Positions 47,190-56,145 of a stretch of 64,000 bases of DNA are shown piece after piece. Position numbers and translations under genes: made by a program. Below the pieces are notes generated by a model that made no database searches, had not been told where the DNA came from, and worked only from the letters and a program-made list of their open reading frames with translations. Numbering within the stretch: position 1 is the stretch's first letter; each line of letters begins with the position of its first letter. The DNA lies in NCBI RefSeq assembly GCF_030407815.1, contig NZ_JASDCS010000008.1, forward strand, positions 62,001-126,000, in the 5' to 3' direction. Origin of the DNA: Psychrobacter sp. APC 3281. Its GTDB lineage: Bacteria; Pseudomonadota; Gammaproteobacteria; Pseudomonadales; Moraxellaceae.

Positions 47190-47933
47190 TTATTTTAGTA
47201 GAGCAGCACATGCCTGCTTAAAATCTTCGGGCGTATTAAAGTTGGTCAAACTTTGCCACTCTTTTCTAAATGGTACGGAGTGTACAAAAGGTTGAATAAA
47301 CTGCATCACTCTACGCTGACCGTTATCTATATAGGCCTTCAAATCAGGCTCAATGCTTAACTGATACAGCCCTAACAATGGATATAGGTGACTGTCATCT
47401 TTTAAGCAAATCACCTTCTTATCAGCATCAAGGCTCATTTTGCATTGTAGTTTCTGCCACAAGTCAGTTGCTGGTATTAAGCTATCACAGCTAATAACCA
47501 GTAACCATAATGCTTGTACGTTTTTTGATATGCCTGAGTTATTCAAGCCGATCAATGTTTGGAAGGCTGATTCAATAGCGACCAATGCGCCGCCAGTTTT
47601 GATCTGCTCATCATGCTTATTAGAGTCAACATCAGTACCATAATCAGCAATGTAAATAATAGGCGAATTGGTTTTTTCTGAATGGACATCTAAACCAGCT
47701 TGAAAGCCGCGACCATTATCTGAAATCAATATAGGAACCTGTAACTTGCTCGCATGACGGACATGATAGTCTAGCAGCTGCTCACCTGACGGTAGTGTCA
47801 GCATCGCCTTAGCCGTTCCCATACGTCTAGATGCGCCGCCTGCCAAGATAACCACACCTGCCAAACCATCCAGATCATTTGAGCAATCTGTCATTATGCC
47901 ATTACCTGTCAGGCTTGATTGTATATCGCTCAT
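47190..47933 (-). CDS. mobA: Molybdenum cofactor guanylyltransferase (MobA-type)
   Basis: A 247-residue nucleotidyltransferase with the family start GVVILAGGASRRMGTAKAML near residues 26-45. It probably attaches GMP (or CMP for MocA-type relatives) to molybdopterin. LLVISCDSLIPATDL replaces the usual CDxP metal-binding block and PLLGLY is conserved. It lies between moaB and moaC. The MobA versus MocA choice is by context only. Confidence 0.85.
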   Translation of the reverse strand: MSDIQSSLTGNGIMTDCSNDLDGLAGVVILAGGASRRMGTAKAMLTLPSGEQLLDYHVRHASKLQVPILISDNGRGFQAGLDVHSEKTNSPIIYIADYGTDVDSNKHDEQIKTGGALVAIESAFQTLIGLNNSGISKNVQALWLLVISCDSLIPATDLWQKLQCKMSLDADKKVICLKDDSHLYPLLGLYQLSIEPDLKAYIDNGQRRVMQFIQPFVHSVPFRKEWQSLTNFNTPEDFKQACAALLK

Positions 47934-47951
47934 AGCTCAATTATTTATAAC

Positions 47952-48482
47952 TCAATCATGGCTAGGATTTTGTGCCAGAAAGTGCGGCACAAAATTGCAT
48001 GGACGAGTACGACTGTCAAACTGATCCTTTAAGATATTTTCCCAACCCGTACGGCAAGCACCAGAAGAGCCTGGTAAACAGAATATACCCGTACCATTGG
48101 CCATGCCAGCAACTGCTCGCGATTGTACGGTAGACATACCGATTTCATCTTTTGAGATTAAACGGAACATTTCACCGAAACCATCGATTGATTTGTCAAA
48201 CAGCACACTCACAGCTTCTGGCATGCTATCTCTGATGAAGAACCCTGTGCCGCCAGTTGTGATAACCGCATGAACGTCTGGACTAGCAATCCAGCCACTA
48301 ATGACTGCGCGAATCTGGTAGATATCGTCGGTGATTAATTGACGGTCTGCTAAATGATGCCCTGCTTCGGTCAAGCTATCTACTAAGTACTGACCTGACG
48401 TATCTTCTGCCAGCGTACGGCTATCAGAAACAGTCAATACAGCAATATTAAGCGGTGTAAATTGTGCAGCAGGCTTACTCAT
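47952..48482 (-). CDS. moaB: Molybdenum cofactor protein MoaB
   Basis: A 176-residue MoaB/Mog-fold protein, probably an adenylyltransferase-type step in molybdopterin handling. NIAVLTVSDSRTLAEDTSG opens the fold; AVITTGGTGFFIRDSMPEAV carries the GGTG and D-x-x-x-E family motif; FCLPGSSGACRTGWENIL is the conserved end. It sits between moaA and mobA. Confidence 0.93.
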   Translation of the reverse strand: MSKPAAQFTPLNIAVLTVSDSRTLAEDTSGQYLVDSLTEAGHHLADRQLITDDIYQIRAVISGWIASPDVHAVITTGGTGFFIRDSMPEAVSVLFDKSIDGFGEMFRLISKDEIGMSTVQSRAVAGMANGTGIFCLPGSSGACRTGWENILKDQFDSRTRPCNFVPHFLAQNPSHD

Positions 48483-48611
48483 AAATAATCCTTTATAGAT
48501 GTCATTTTATAATTGTATTAAAAGGCGGTTGTATCAAAAAAAGTTATGTAGAAAAATGATTGCGTTGGAAAACAGTCTCTATCAGCGTCATAACCGCAGA
48601 CTCAAAATGTT

Positions 48612-49724
48612 TTATCCGCCGATTATCGATAGATTGTGCATGATGCCACTGTTAGAGTCATGGAGATGATGATGCTCAGGCTTGATTGGCATAAAGCTAT
48701 GTAAAGTGTTCACCAGTCCTTGGATATCGTCTTGCTGTAAGTATGGACGGATATCGTAGTTGCCTTGATCAAACAGACACAAATGCACCTTACCTTGGCT
48801 GCTTACGCGCAAGCGGTTACAGGTATCACAGAAGTGCGCCGCATATGGGGCAATCATACCGATACGACCAACATAATCAGGGTGGCTATACTCTACTGCT
48901 GGACCATCGGCACTACCGCGTTCGTGCGGCTGCCAGCCATTTTCTAACAAGTAATCAGTGATAATATCAGACTGAGCATGCTGCGCAAAAAACAAATCGC
49001 TATTATCACTGGTCTGCATAAATTCAATAAAGCGATAGGTCACTTGTCTGTCTTTGACATAGTCGATCGCCGTGATTAAGTTCTCAAAAGCAGTCTCCGC
49101 CATTAAGACACTATTTATTTTCAGTTTGATATCAGTCGTTTCTAACAACGTATCCATGTCAGCCAATATCTGCGGCAAGGTATCAAAGCCTGTCATTTTA
49201 TGAAAAGTAGCGGCATCAAAACTGTCCATACTGATATTGAGCTGGTCAAGTCCAGCAGCTTGCCAGTTGGCTATATGTTTACCCAATTTATAGCCGTTAC
49301 TGGTCATCGCGACCGTCTCGATACCGTCAGTCTGCTTAATCGTTTCGATAATTTCGACAACATCACGACGAATAGATGGCTCACCACCTGTAATTCTAAC
49401 TTTTTTGGTACCTACTTGAGCAAAGCCGCGCACCAAGGTTGCAATTTCAGAGATACTCAGCTCATCATCAGGGCGCTTACCTTGATAACCATTTGGCAGG
49501 CAATACTCACAGCGAAAATTACAGAAATCAGTAATAGACAGACGCAAATAAGTCAGACGCCGTGCAAACCCATCGGTTAGCGGCTGGTGATAGTCACTCA
49601 TCTGCTCAGTGGGCACGACCAAGGAAGGCTCTATGTAGCCATCAGATAATGCCGGTGCCAAGCTCGGTGAATACAGTTGCGGGCTGTCTATTTTGTGTTT
49701 GTCATCTATGTTGTCATCAATCAT
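48612..49724 (-). CDS. moaA: GTP 3',8-cyclase MoaA
   Basis: Radical-SAM enzyme that starts molybdopterin synthesis from GTP. The N-terminal cluster motif is DFCNFRCEYCLP, and the C-terminal second cluster lies in HFCDTCNRLRVSSQGKVHLC (C-x2-C-x13-C). The chain ends in Gly-Gly, as is usual for MoaA. The 370 residues include a polar N-terminal extension of about 35. It is between moeA and moaB. Confidence 0.96.
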   Translation of the reverse strand: MIDDNIDDKHKIDSPQLYSPSLAPALSDGYIEPSLVVPTEQMSDYHQPLTDGFARRLTYLRLSITDFCNFRCEYCLPNGYQGKRPDDELSISEIATLVRGFAQVGTKKVRITGGEPSIRRDVVEIIETIKQTDGIETVAMTSNGYKLGKHIANWQAAGLDQLNISMDSFDAATFHKMTGFDTLPQILADMDTLLETTDIKLKINSVLMAETAFENLITAIDYVKDRQVTYRFIEFMQTSDNSDLFFAQHAQSDIITDYLLENGWQPHERGSADGPAVEYSHPDYVGRIGMIAPYAAHFCDTCNRLRVSSQGKVHLCLFDQGNYDIRPYLQQDDIQGLVNTLHSFMPIKPEHHHLHDSNSGIMHNLSIIGG

Positions 49725-49854
49725 ATGTTACTGCCATCAGTACTACTTACTATAAGCACTACTTTATTATTCGTGTTTAGCATACCAGTGTAAGGTTACA
49801 GGGTTGCTCTTTAGCTTTGTGCGACCACCTTACAATAAATTGGCAAACGATGAA

Positions 49855-51150
49855 TTAGCGATGTAGCCAAGGAAACGGTTGTACAACGACGTCATTACCA
49901 GCTGCTACGTTCCCACTGTCTTTGTCCAATACAATAAAGCAATTGGCGCGGCTTAGCTGTTTGATTCTATGTGACTGCTGTCTTGAGAAGCACTCAACTT
50001 GATAATGACCTGTCTCATCTCGTGACAGTACACCACGCTGAAAGTCTTTGCGGCCGGTGGATTTTCTGATATCACTGATGAGTTTGGCTTTAATAGTTAG
50101 CGGCATCGGCTGCTCTGATACGCTAGCGGCTGACATTTGCCATAATGCAGGAATCACAAACTGTAGCGTACCTACAACCGTAGAGAGCGGATTGCCCGGT
50201 AGGCCAAAATACAATACCGGCTTATCAATATTTTTATTCAATTCACCAAATACGAAAGGCTTACCAGGTTTCATCGCTACTTTATAATGGTTAATTTGAC
50301 CTAATGTTTCGATCACAATGGTTAAAAAATCATAGTCACCAACTGAGACACCTGCTGTCGATATCAGTACATCACAGTCCTGCATGGCCTCATTGACTGC
50401 GATAGTCGTCTGCTCTAGGTTATCAGGAATAATGCCATAATCACGAATAGTGATAGGCAGATCTGATAGCAGGCTTTTGAGCGTTGGGGTATTAGAGTTA
50501 TATATTTGGGCTAGGCTTTGTAGCTCATTGCCAATAGCCACGAGCTCATCACCTGTCGCTAGCACACCTACGACAAGCGGTTGGAACACGTTCACTTGGC
50601 TAATACCAAGGTTGGCAAGTAAGCTAATATCTGCAGGATTTAGTCGTTTACCGATTTTCAAAACGGCTTCCCCAGACTCAATCTCTTCGCCTTGCGAGCG
50701 GATATTATTGTCAACTTTGGCCGTTTGTGTGAGCGTGATGTCGTAAGATCGAGATTTATCAACGGTCGCTTTGATATCTGCAAAATTTGTATTCTCTTGC
50801 ATAATGACCGTATCACAGCAATCTGGCACGACTGCACCAGTAAAAATCCGTACCCCTTGCCCTGCCGCTGTCTCACCAGTATAAGCACTGCCAGCTTGCG
50901 ACTCACCAACGATTTCGATAATACTGTTTTCTAATAACTCACTACCTTTGGCAATCGCATAGCCATCCATTGCAGACAGGTTTTGTCGCGGCACATCAAA
51001 GGGTGAAGCAATATCTTGAGCCAGTATGTGGTTTAGGCTGCCCAGCAACTCTAGAGTGTTAACGGCTCTTTTTTGTAGTGGAAAGTCAGTAATATGATAA
51101 TTATCTATTCGCTGCTGTATCGCAGCTTGTAATTCTTCCATGGTAATCAT
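49855..51150 (-). CDS. moeA: Molybdopterin molybdenumtransferase MoeA
   Basis: Inserts molybdate into adenylylated molybdopterin. Family blocks are SPFDVPRQNLSAMDGYAIA, AGQGVRIFTGAVVPDCCDTVIMQE, VLATGDELV, STAGVSVGDYDFL and FGLPGNPLSTV. Length 431 residues. It is the first gene of the molybdenum cluster on the minus strand; its promoter should lie in the 406-base gap upstream. Confidence 0.96.
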   Translation of the reverse strand: MITMEELQAAIQQRIDNYHITDFPLQKRAVNTLELLGSLNHILAQDIASPFDVPRQNLSAMDGYAIAKGSELLENSIIEIVGESQAGSAYTGETAAGQGVRIFTGAVVPDCCDTVIMQENTNFADIKATVDKSRSYDITLTQTAKVDNNIRSQGEEIESGEAVLKIGKRLNPADISLLANLGISQVNVFQPLVVGVLATGDELVAIGNELQSLAQIYNSNTPTLKSLLSDLPITIRDYGIIPDNLEQTTIAVNEAMQDCDVLISTAGVSVGDYDFLTIVIETLGQINHYKVAMKPGKPFVFGELNKNIDKPVLYFGLPGNPLSTVVGTLQFVIPALWQMSAASVSEQPMPLTIKAKLISDIRKSTGRKDFQRGVLSRDETGHYQVECFSRQQSHRIKQLSRANCFIVLDKDSGNVAAGNDVVVQPFPWLHR

Positions 51151-51556
51151 AAGGTCACGCTCTTTCTGTCGTTCTAATTATTTATAATCGAAACTGTTAT
51201 TTAAAATGGTCGTTAAAAACTGTTACTAAACACTATGAGTAAAAGTCATCGTTAAAAAACACATTATCTAGAGTCTATCATTCAAAGTATCAACTTTCTT
51301 GTATTAACCTTGTCCTGATAAGTTTTGAATAAAGCCAGATTACACTGGTCTTAATATTTGATATTTATTGCATGGTCCATTGTGTTAAAGATGTCAGCAA
51401 AATCAGACATAGATTGAGACAAAAAAAGCACCTTGGCAAGGTGCTTTTTGTAGAACAAATTAAATTATCGTTTGATGACTAGTGGCTGATGCATAATGGC
51501 TAAGCACGATTAAAAAGAGCCACTTTTATACAGTGTATAAACACCGTCAGCCTACC
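51151..51556. other. 406-base intergenic region between mltB and moeA
   Basis: Contains the mltB terminator (51421-51449). The rest should hold the moeA promoter; I see no convincing hexamer pair and no clear ModE-type inverted repeat or molybdenum riboswitch fold. No coding sequence is evident. Confidence 0.6.
51421..51449 (-). terminator. Rho-independent terminator after mltB
   Basis: Perfect stem agcacctt / aaggtgct with a 3-nt loop, flanked by A-runs and T-runs on both sides. It lies about 110 nt past the mltB stop on the minus strand. Confidence 0.85.
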
Positions 51557-52855
51557 TCACCATCCAGCCAATGAGGACGCACTGTTTTGAGTAATAAATC
51601 CATCTGGCGTTTGACCATTATCTGCTTGCCAGCGCTGGAATGCCATACGAGTATTGGTACCCACGATACCATCAGCGCCTTTGGTATCATAACCCATGCT
51701 AGTCAAACGACGTTGTAGGTTCGTCACTTGCGTGGTCGATAATGGACGCTCATAACGAGGCCAAGATTTTTGCAACCCGCTTTGTCCATTAATCGTTTTG
51801 CCTAGCAGACTAACACCCAACGCATAACTTGATGAGTTGTTATAGACTTTGATCACATCAAAGTTTGGGCTTAGCAATAATACTGGACCGTCTTTACCAG
51901 CAGGTAACCATAGCTCCATCTGAGTATTGGCATCTAGGTAAACGTCCGCTATCGTATCGACACCCATCGCAGCCCATCTAGCAGCAGGTTGTTTGCTACC
52001 AACTACGGAATAATCAAACGAGGCTGGCACCGTTGCTTCATAAAAAGGCGCTAAGCCACGAACCCAACCTGAATTACTAAGATAGTTGGCCGTCGAGGCT
52101 AGTGCATCACCAGTCGCCCAAGGATTGCGATGTCCATTGCCATCACCATCAACCCCTTGTTTGAGCCAAGTCTCAGGGATAAACTGGGTTTGTCCCATGC
52201 CGCCTGCCCAAGAACCGTCGAGCTGCGACCATGACACGTCACCGCGTTGTAGCAGTGTCGCTAACGATAGCAACTGCGTTTCAGCGAATTCTTGACGACG
52301 ACCATCATAGGCGAGGCTGGCAAGCGAACTTGGCAAATCGCTATTACCGGTCACAGCGCCATACGATGACTCCATGCCCCATATCGCAGCGATAATCTCT
52401 GCATTAACCCCATACTGAGACTCTAGCTGAGACAAATAAGCACGCTGCTCAGCAAATTTGCGTTTACCTACACTGACGCGTCCACTAGATACCGCAGAAT
52501 CTACGTATTCCCACGGCATCTTGGAAAACTCGGGCTGACCTGAATCTAATGAGATGACTTGCTGGTTTAGATAAGCAGAATCGAGCAATCGACCAATAAC
52601 TTGGGCATCATAGCCTGACGATATGGCACGCATAGAAAAGTCTGACTTCCAATCAGAAAAGCTACTGTAGCTAGGCTTGGGCGCAGGCTGCGGTTTTACG
52701 ACTGGCGCAGGTGTTGGTTTGACCTGAACGGTTTGGGTTTGAGTAATCTCAACGCCGCCTTGACGAACAGGCTTACTTTGCATTGCCTGCTGGCTTGTAC
52801 ACCCGACCATCACTAATGCTGGCACAAAGGTGAGGTATTGCTTTTTTAATCTCAT
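51557..52855 (-). CDS. mltB: Lytic murein transglycosylase B with peptidoglycan-binding domain
   Basis: A 432-residue outer-membrane lipoprotein. I chose the ATG at 52855 (MRLKKQ), which gives a lipoprotein signal ending in LVMVGCTSQ. The SLT_2-type catalytic core has IIAAIWGMESSYG with the catalytic Glu, and DGSWAGGMGQTQFIPETWLKQGVDGDGNG. A C-terminal peptidoglycan-binding domain follows (LQRRLTSMGYDTKGADGIVGTNTRMAFQRWQ). It cleaves glycan strands to anhydro ends. It is downstream of the NlpD-like gene. Confidence 0.93.
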   Translation of the reverse strand: MRLKKQYLTFVPALVMVGCTSQQAMQSKPVRQGGVEITQTQTVQVKPTPAPVVKPQPAPKPSYSSFSDWKSDFSMRAISSGYDAQVIGRLLDSAYLNQQVISLDSGQPEFSKMPWEYVDSAVSSGRVSVGKRKFAEQRAYLSQLESQYGVNAEIIAAIWGMESSYGAVTGNSDLPSSLASLAYDGRRQEFAETQLLSLATLLQRGDVSWSQLDGSWAGGMGQTQFIPETWLKQGVDGDGNGHRNPWATGDALASTANYLSNSGWVRGLAPFYEATVPASFDYSVVGSKQPAARWAAMGVDTIADVYLDANTQMELWLPAGKDGPVLLLSPNFDVIKVYNNSSSYALGVSLLGKTINGQSGLQKSWPRYERPLSTTQVTNLQRRLTSMGYDTKGADGIVGTNTRMAFQRWQADNGQTPDGFITQNSASSLAGW

Positions 52856-52924
52856 AAAAAATCTCAAACATGAATAAATAAAATGGCTCACAGTGGCCAA
52901 GCTATCCGTAGCTATTATTTAAGT

Positions 52925-53713
52925 CTAACGCCCAAGTACGCTACGTGGGTCAATAGGATTACCATTCAAACGAACTTGAAACTCTAAGCCTACCTCATTA
53001 GTCTGCCCACTGCTGCCCATACTAGCAATGCGTTGACCACGCTGTACTGTATCGCCCTCTTGCACCAATAATTGGCTATTGTGCGCGTAGGCTGTGATGT
53101 AGTTATCACTATGACGAATCATAATTAGATTGCCATACTCTGGCAGACCGTTGCCTGAGTAAAGCACAGTTCCTGATTGGCTGGCAAGTACTGGGTCACC
53201 AACTTTGCCTGCAAACCACATTCCCATATTGCCCGCAGCAGGGTCAATATTACGAGTTACTGGGTTGCGCGTAGGATAATCATAACCAGAGGTCGAGTTG
53301 GCAGTGGCTCCATAAGCTGGTGCTTGAGACTGGGTCACAGGTGGCGTATAAGTTGGCTGCGTTTGAACTGGAGCACTGTAGCTATTGTTACTTGCAGTGG
53401 TTGCCGCATTGCCTTGCCATAGTTTGAGCCATTGGCCACTATAGATGGTATATTTACTATCTAGATTGTTCATCGCTCCGATTTGGCGGTAGTTCAGACG
53501 ATAGCGCGCTGCAATCTGGCTGACCGTATCGCCGCGTTGTACACGGTGATAGTTAGGGACGCCTTGCGCGTTAGTGATAATCTTAGGACCTGCTTGGTTT
53601 GCTGATTGATAGGTAGGCTTCGTTGCACAGCCAACGACAGATAGAGTAGCGACTGCCATAGTACCAATCAACGCGGCTTTAACAAGGTGCGATCCAGCTA
53701 TGATTTTTTTCAT
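52925..53713 (-). CDS. nlpD: NlpD-like LysM and degenerate M23 lipoprotein
   Basis: A 262-residue lipoprotein (signal ending SVVGCATKP). A LysM domain (HRVQRGDTVSQIAARYRLNYRQIGAMNNL) is followed by a Gln/Pro/Thr linker and an M23-like domain. The metal ligands expected of an active M23 enzyme are missing: the first His motif reads WFAGKVGDPV and the last reads VGLEFQVRLNG instead of HLHF-type. This suits an amidase activator like NlpD. AGGA lies 7 nt before the start. It lies next to surE, as nlpD often does. Confidence 0.87.
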   Translation of the reverse strand: MKKIIAGSHLVKAALIGTMAVATLSVVGCATKPTYQSANQAGPKIITNAQGVPNYHRVQRGDTVSQIAARYRLNYRQIGAMNNLDSKYTIYSGQWLKLWQGNAATTASNNSYSAPVQTQPTYTPPVTQSQAPAYGATANSTSGYDYPTRNPVTRNIDPAAGNMGMWFAGKVGDPVLASQSGTVLYSGNGLPEYGNLIMIRHSDNYITAYAHNSQLLVQEGDTVQRGQRIASMGSSGQTNEVGLEFQVRLNGNPIDPRSVLGR

Positions 53714-53848
53714 ACAAGGTTCCTATTCTTTGTGTTGCTCATTCATTGTTTAATCATTCAAAAGCTCTTAATGCCATACAAGAGTCTTTTGATATTCTCA
53801 TAACACGTCAGTGTTTAATAAGCCGGTATGGATTATATCTTATAGAAT

Positions 53849-54667
53849 TTATAGCGTGAGTGTTGATAATCTATCCAGCGCTGCCGTTGGCGTATGATGC
53901 AGGCGTACTGGTGATAAACTGACATACCCTGCCGCTACAGCCTGATAATCTGTCATCATATCCTGATTCGCTTGTACCGCATCGATTGACGTCTCTGATG
54001 GTCGCTCATTTTTACCTTTGCGTAGAGACAACCAATAGGCATCTCGGCCGCGTGGATCTATCATATGGCGTACTGGCTGAGCAGCCTGCTTATGGCCTAA
54101 CGAGGTTACTTTTCGACCCCTGATATCATCAGCATGCTGCACATCAGGAATATTAACGTTTAATACATGATAGGGCAAACTTTTGAGCATCTCTAGAATC
54201 GAAGTCTTAGTAAGCAGTTTGACGATTTCATGTGCGGCCACTTGATAATCACTGGTTGATTCTTGCCCGCCGTTTTTGACACCCCCGCCTACCAAAGACG
54301 TTGCTATAGCAGGAATACCAGATAGTTGCGCAGTCAATGCAGCACCGAACGTACCAGAGAACATCACATCCTGTCCCAAGTTAGCCCCTGAGTTAATGCC
54401 TGTAATCACGCAGTCAAAGTCACTACCATGATATAACTCATGCAGAGCCAAATAAACACAGTCAGCTGGTGAGCCATTTACCGCTACAAATCCAGAAGGC
54501 AGCTGATGCGTATGCAGTGGTCTTGAGACACTCAGCGCACTGGCATAGCCGCTTTGTTCATCGTTAGGGGCGACGACGACGACTTCGCCGATAATCGATA
54601 ATGCCTGAGATAGTGCCAATAATCCTGGCGCATAAACACCGTCATCATTACTAATTAAAAATCTCAT
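53849..54667 (-). CDS. surE: 5'/3'-nucleotidase SurE
   Basis: Survival protein with nucleoside monophosphate phosphatase activity. MRFLISNDDGVYAPGLLAL has the metal-binding Asp pair, PLHTHQLPSGFVAVNGSPADCV and GINSGANLGQDVMFSGTFGAA are the other conserved blocks. Length 272 residues is close to usual. It precedes the NlpD-like gene. The usual pcm gene between them is absent. Confidence 0.95.
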   Translation of the reverse strand: MRFLISNDDGVYAPGLLALSQALSIIGEVVVVAPNDEQSGYASALSVSRPLHTHQLPSGFVAVNGSPADCVYLALHELYHGSDFDCVITGINSGANLGQDVMFSGTFGAALTAQLSGIPAIATSLVGGGVKNGGQESTSDYQVAAHEIVKLLTKTSILEMLKSLPYHVLNVNIPDVQHADDIRGRKVTSLGHKQAAQPVRHMIDPRGRDAYWLSLRKGKNERPSETSIDAVQANQDMMTDYQAVAAGYVSLSPVRLHHTPTAALDRLSTLTL

Positions 54668-55207
54668 TTCTACTCAGTATGTGGTTAATATTTTATTGCC
54701 GATTTTTCTACATCTCTATTCGGTAATTCTGCTATCGTGCCATGTCTGTTCAAGATAGCCATCAAAGAACGATGCTCATATTTAAAATGAAAACATGATA
54801 CTCTAATTCTCCAACGACATGACGCCTCAGTCTAACGAAAAAGTATCATTTTGATAGCATGGGCGATTATAACTGAATAATATAAAGACACGAACCCCGT
54901 CTTTAGCAAAGTATCACTCTCATCTCATACTAATGATTATATGAGAAAAGTAGCGTGACAAATATTTGTATAGAACGGATGACAACCAGTAGATTAAGCA
55001 TCGCGTTACAATAAGCAACACCCCACAACAATACAAACCGATGTACTGATACTGAAGTAACGTCATTAGGGTATGCTACTGATATGTTGCTAAAAAATGG
55101 TTTTGGCTCACAAGATATCTACACATAAATCAATATTTTATGTGACTTTTGTTTTTTTACCGATTAACATATGACCATTAAATAAAGACGAGCGAGTGTA
55201 ATACTGA
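54668..55207. other. 540-base divergent intergenic region
   Basis: Lies between surE (minus) and an exported protein gene (plus). It holds several small hairpins, for example aaagac/gtcttt near 54886-54906 and acataaa/tttatgt near 55123-55145, but none has a convincing T-run. No open frame with a ribosome site is evident. Promoters for both genes should lie here. Confidence 0.5.
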
Positions 55208-55642
55208 ATGAATAAACAATCGATATTATCTATAGCTTCTGTGATAGCAAATACTGCCTCAAAAGTTGGGATTGCAGGACTGATAACGTCTGTTGCTATG
55301 CTGTCTCAAGCTTCTAATGCTGCGAATAACTCTGGCACTACCATTCCGCTAGATATGTCTGGCATTAACATTACTAAGCACGAAATTGCGGTGATGCAGG
55401 TACTATCAGAGATATGCCCACCAATGCTAAATGGTAAGCAAAAACAGCGGTTCTATAAGTCGTACACTGTGCAGCTGCATGAGCTAATGCCTTCTCTAGA
55501 AGATCCAAAAGCAGCTATTCAATACTTATCTACACAGCAAGACTATCGCCAGATACTACAAGGTATTCGTAGTTGGACGATGGGATTCTCAAAGCAAGAA
55601 AACAAAGCACTATGTGAAGATTTGGCAAACGCAGATTATTAG
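55208..55642 (+). CDS. Exported protein of unknown function
   Basis: A 144-residue protein. The N-terminal 39 residues look like a long signal peptide ending near SQASNAA. The mature part of about 105 residues is mostly helical and charged, with two Cys (EICPPML near residue 69 and NKALCEDL near 137) that may pair. I do not recognise a family. It stands alone between surE and dacC; the structured element about 150 nt downstream may be its terminator. Confidence 0.7.
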   Translation: MNKQSILSIASVIANTASKVGIAGLITSVAMLSQASNAANNSGTTIPLDMSGINITKHEIAVMQVLSEICPPMLNGKQKQRFYKSYTVQLHELMPSLEDPKAAIQYLSTQQDYRQILQGIRSWTMGFSKQENKALCEDLANADY

Positions 55643-55796
55643 ATAACTAGCTAGTTTGATTCAATGACTAGTATCCTTTACTTAATGTGTTAATAATAAT
55701 ATTGCTGTTAATGATAATAAAATAAAAGCTATGTATTCTTTATAACATCGGTTAAGCAAATATTATCAACTGGTTGTTTAGGTATCTGTAGCATCA

Positions 55797-55848
55797 AAGC
55801 TTGCTGTCACTTTACTTGTTATTCACAAGCAGTGCAGCAGGCTTTTTT
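55797..55848 (+). terminator. Long terminator-like hairpin upstream of dacC
   Basis: Nested pairing: aagcttgctg with cagcaggctt (one G-T pair), then cact with agtg and cttg with caag, followed by six Ts. It is about 155 nt past the exported protein gene. It could terminate that gene or be the 3' end of a small RNA made from the interval before it. Confidence 0.65.
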
Positions 55849-56033
55849 GTGAGCGTTAAATTTTTATTACAGAGACTGGTCAGATGATAGTCACAACAAA
55901 TATATGATAGGCCTTCATTTTTCTTTTCAAACTTGCCTTATTTTTGTATTTATCGATTCCCCATCGGTAGTCATTTTGCTAAGATAAGGCGTTAATTTTA
56001 TGTCTATTGTGTAGGCGTTACTATTTTCGTCGA

Positions 56034-56082
56034 TACATTATTTTAAACACTGCATTTAAGACATGCTGCTTAAAATAATGTA
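56034..56082. repeat. 49-bp inverted repeat ahead of dacC
   Basis: Perfect 13-bp arms TACATTATTTTAA (56034-56046) and TTAAAATAATGTA (56070-56082), with a 23-nt centre that itself holds gcat/atgc. It ends about 60 nt before the dacC ATG. It lacks a T-run, so it is not a simple terminator. Confidence 0.75.
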
Positions 56083-56145
56083 TGGAAATAGGTACAAAAC
56101 ATAAGCGATAGATACATTTGGTTCCATGATGCGGTGTAATGATAT

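Larger units (their letters stand above)
55643..56145. other. 503-base intergenic region with two structured elements
   Basis: Contains a terminator-like structure at 55797-55848 and a long inverted repeat at 56034-56082. No open frame with a ribosome site is evident. The dacC promoter should be near the right end. Confidence 0.55.

Noticed and set aside
54886..54906. Hairpin aaagac/gtcttt as a surE-region terminator
   Set aside because: The stem is short with a large loop, it has no T-run, and it lies upstream of both divergent genes.
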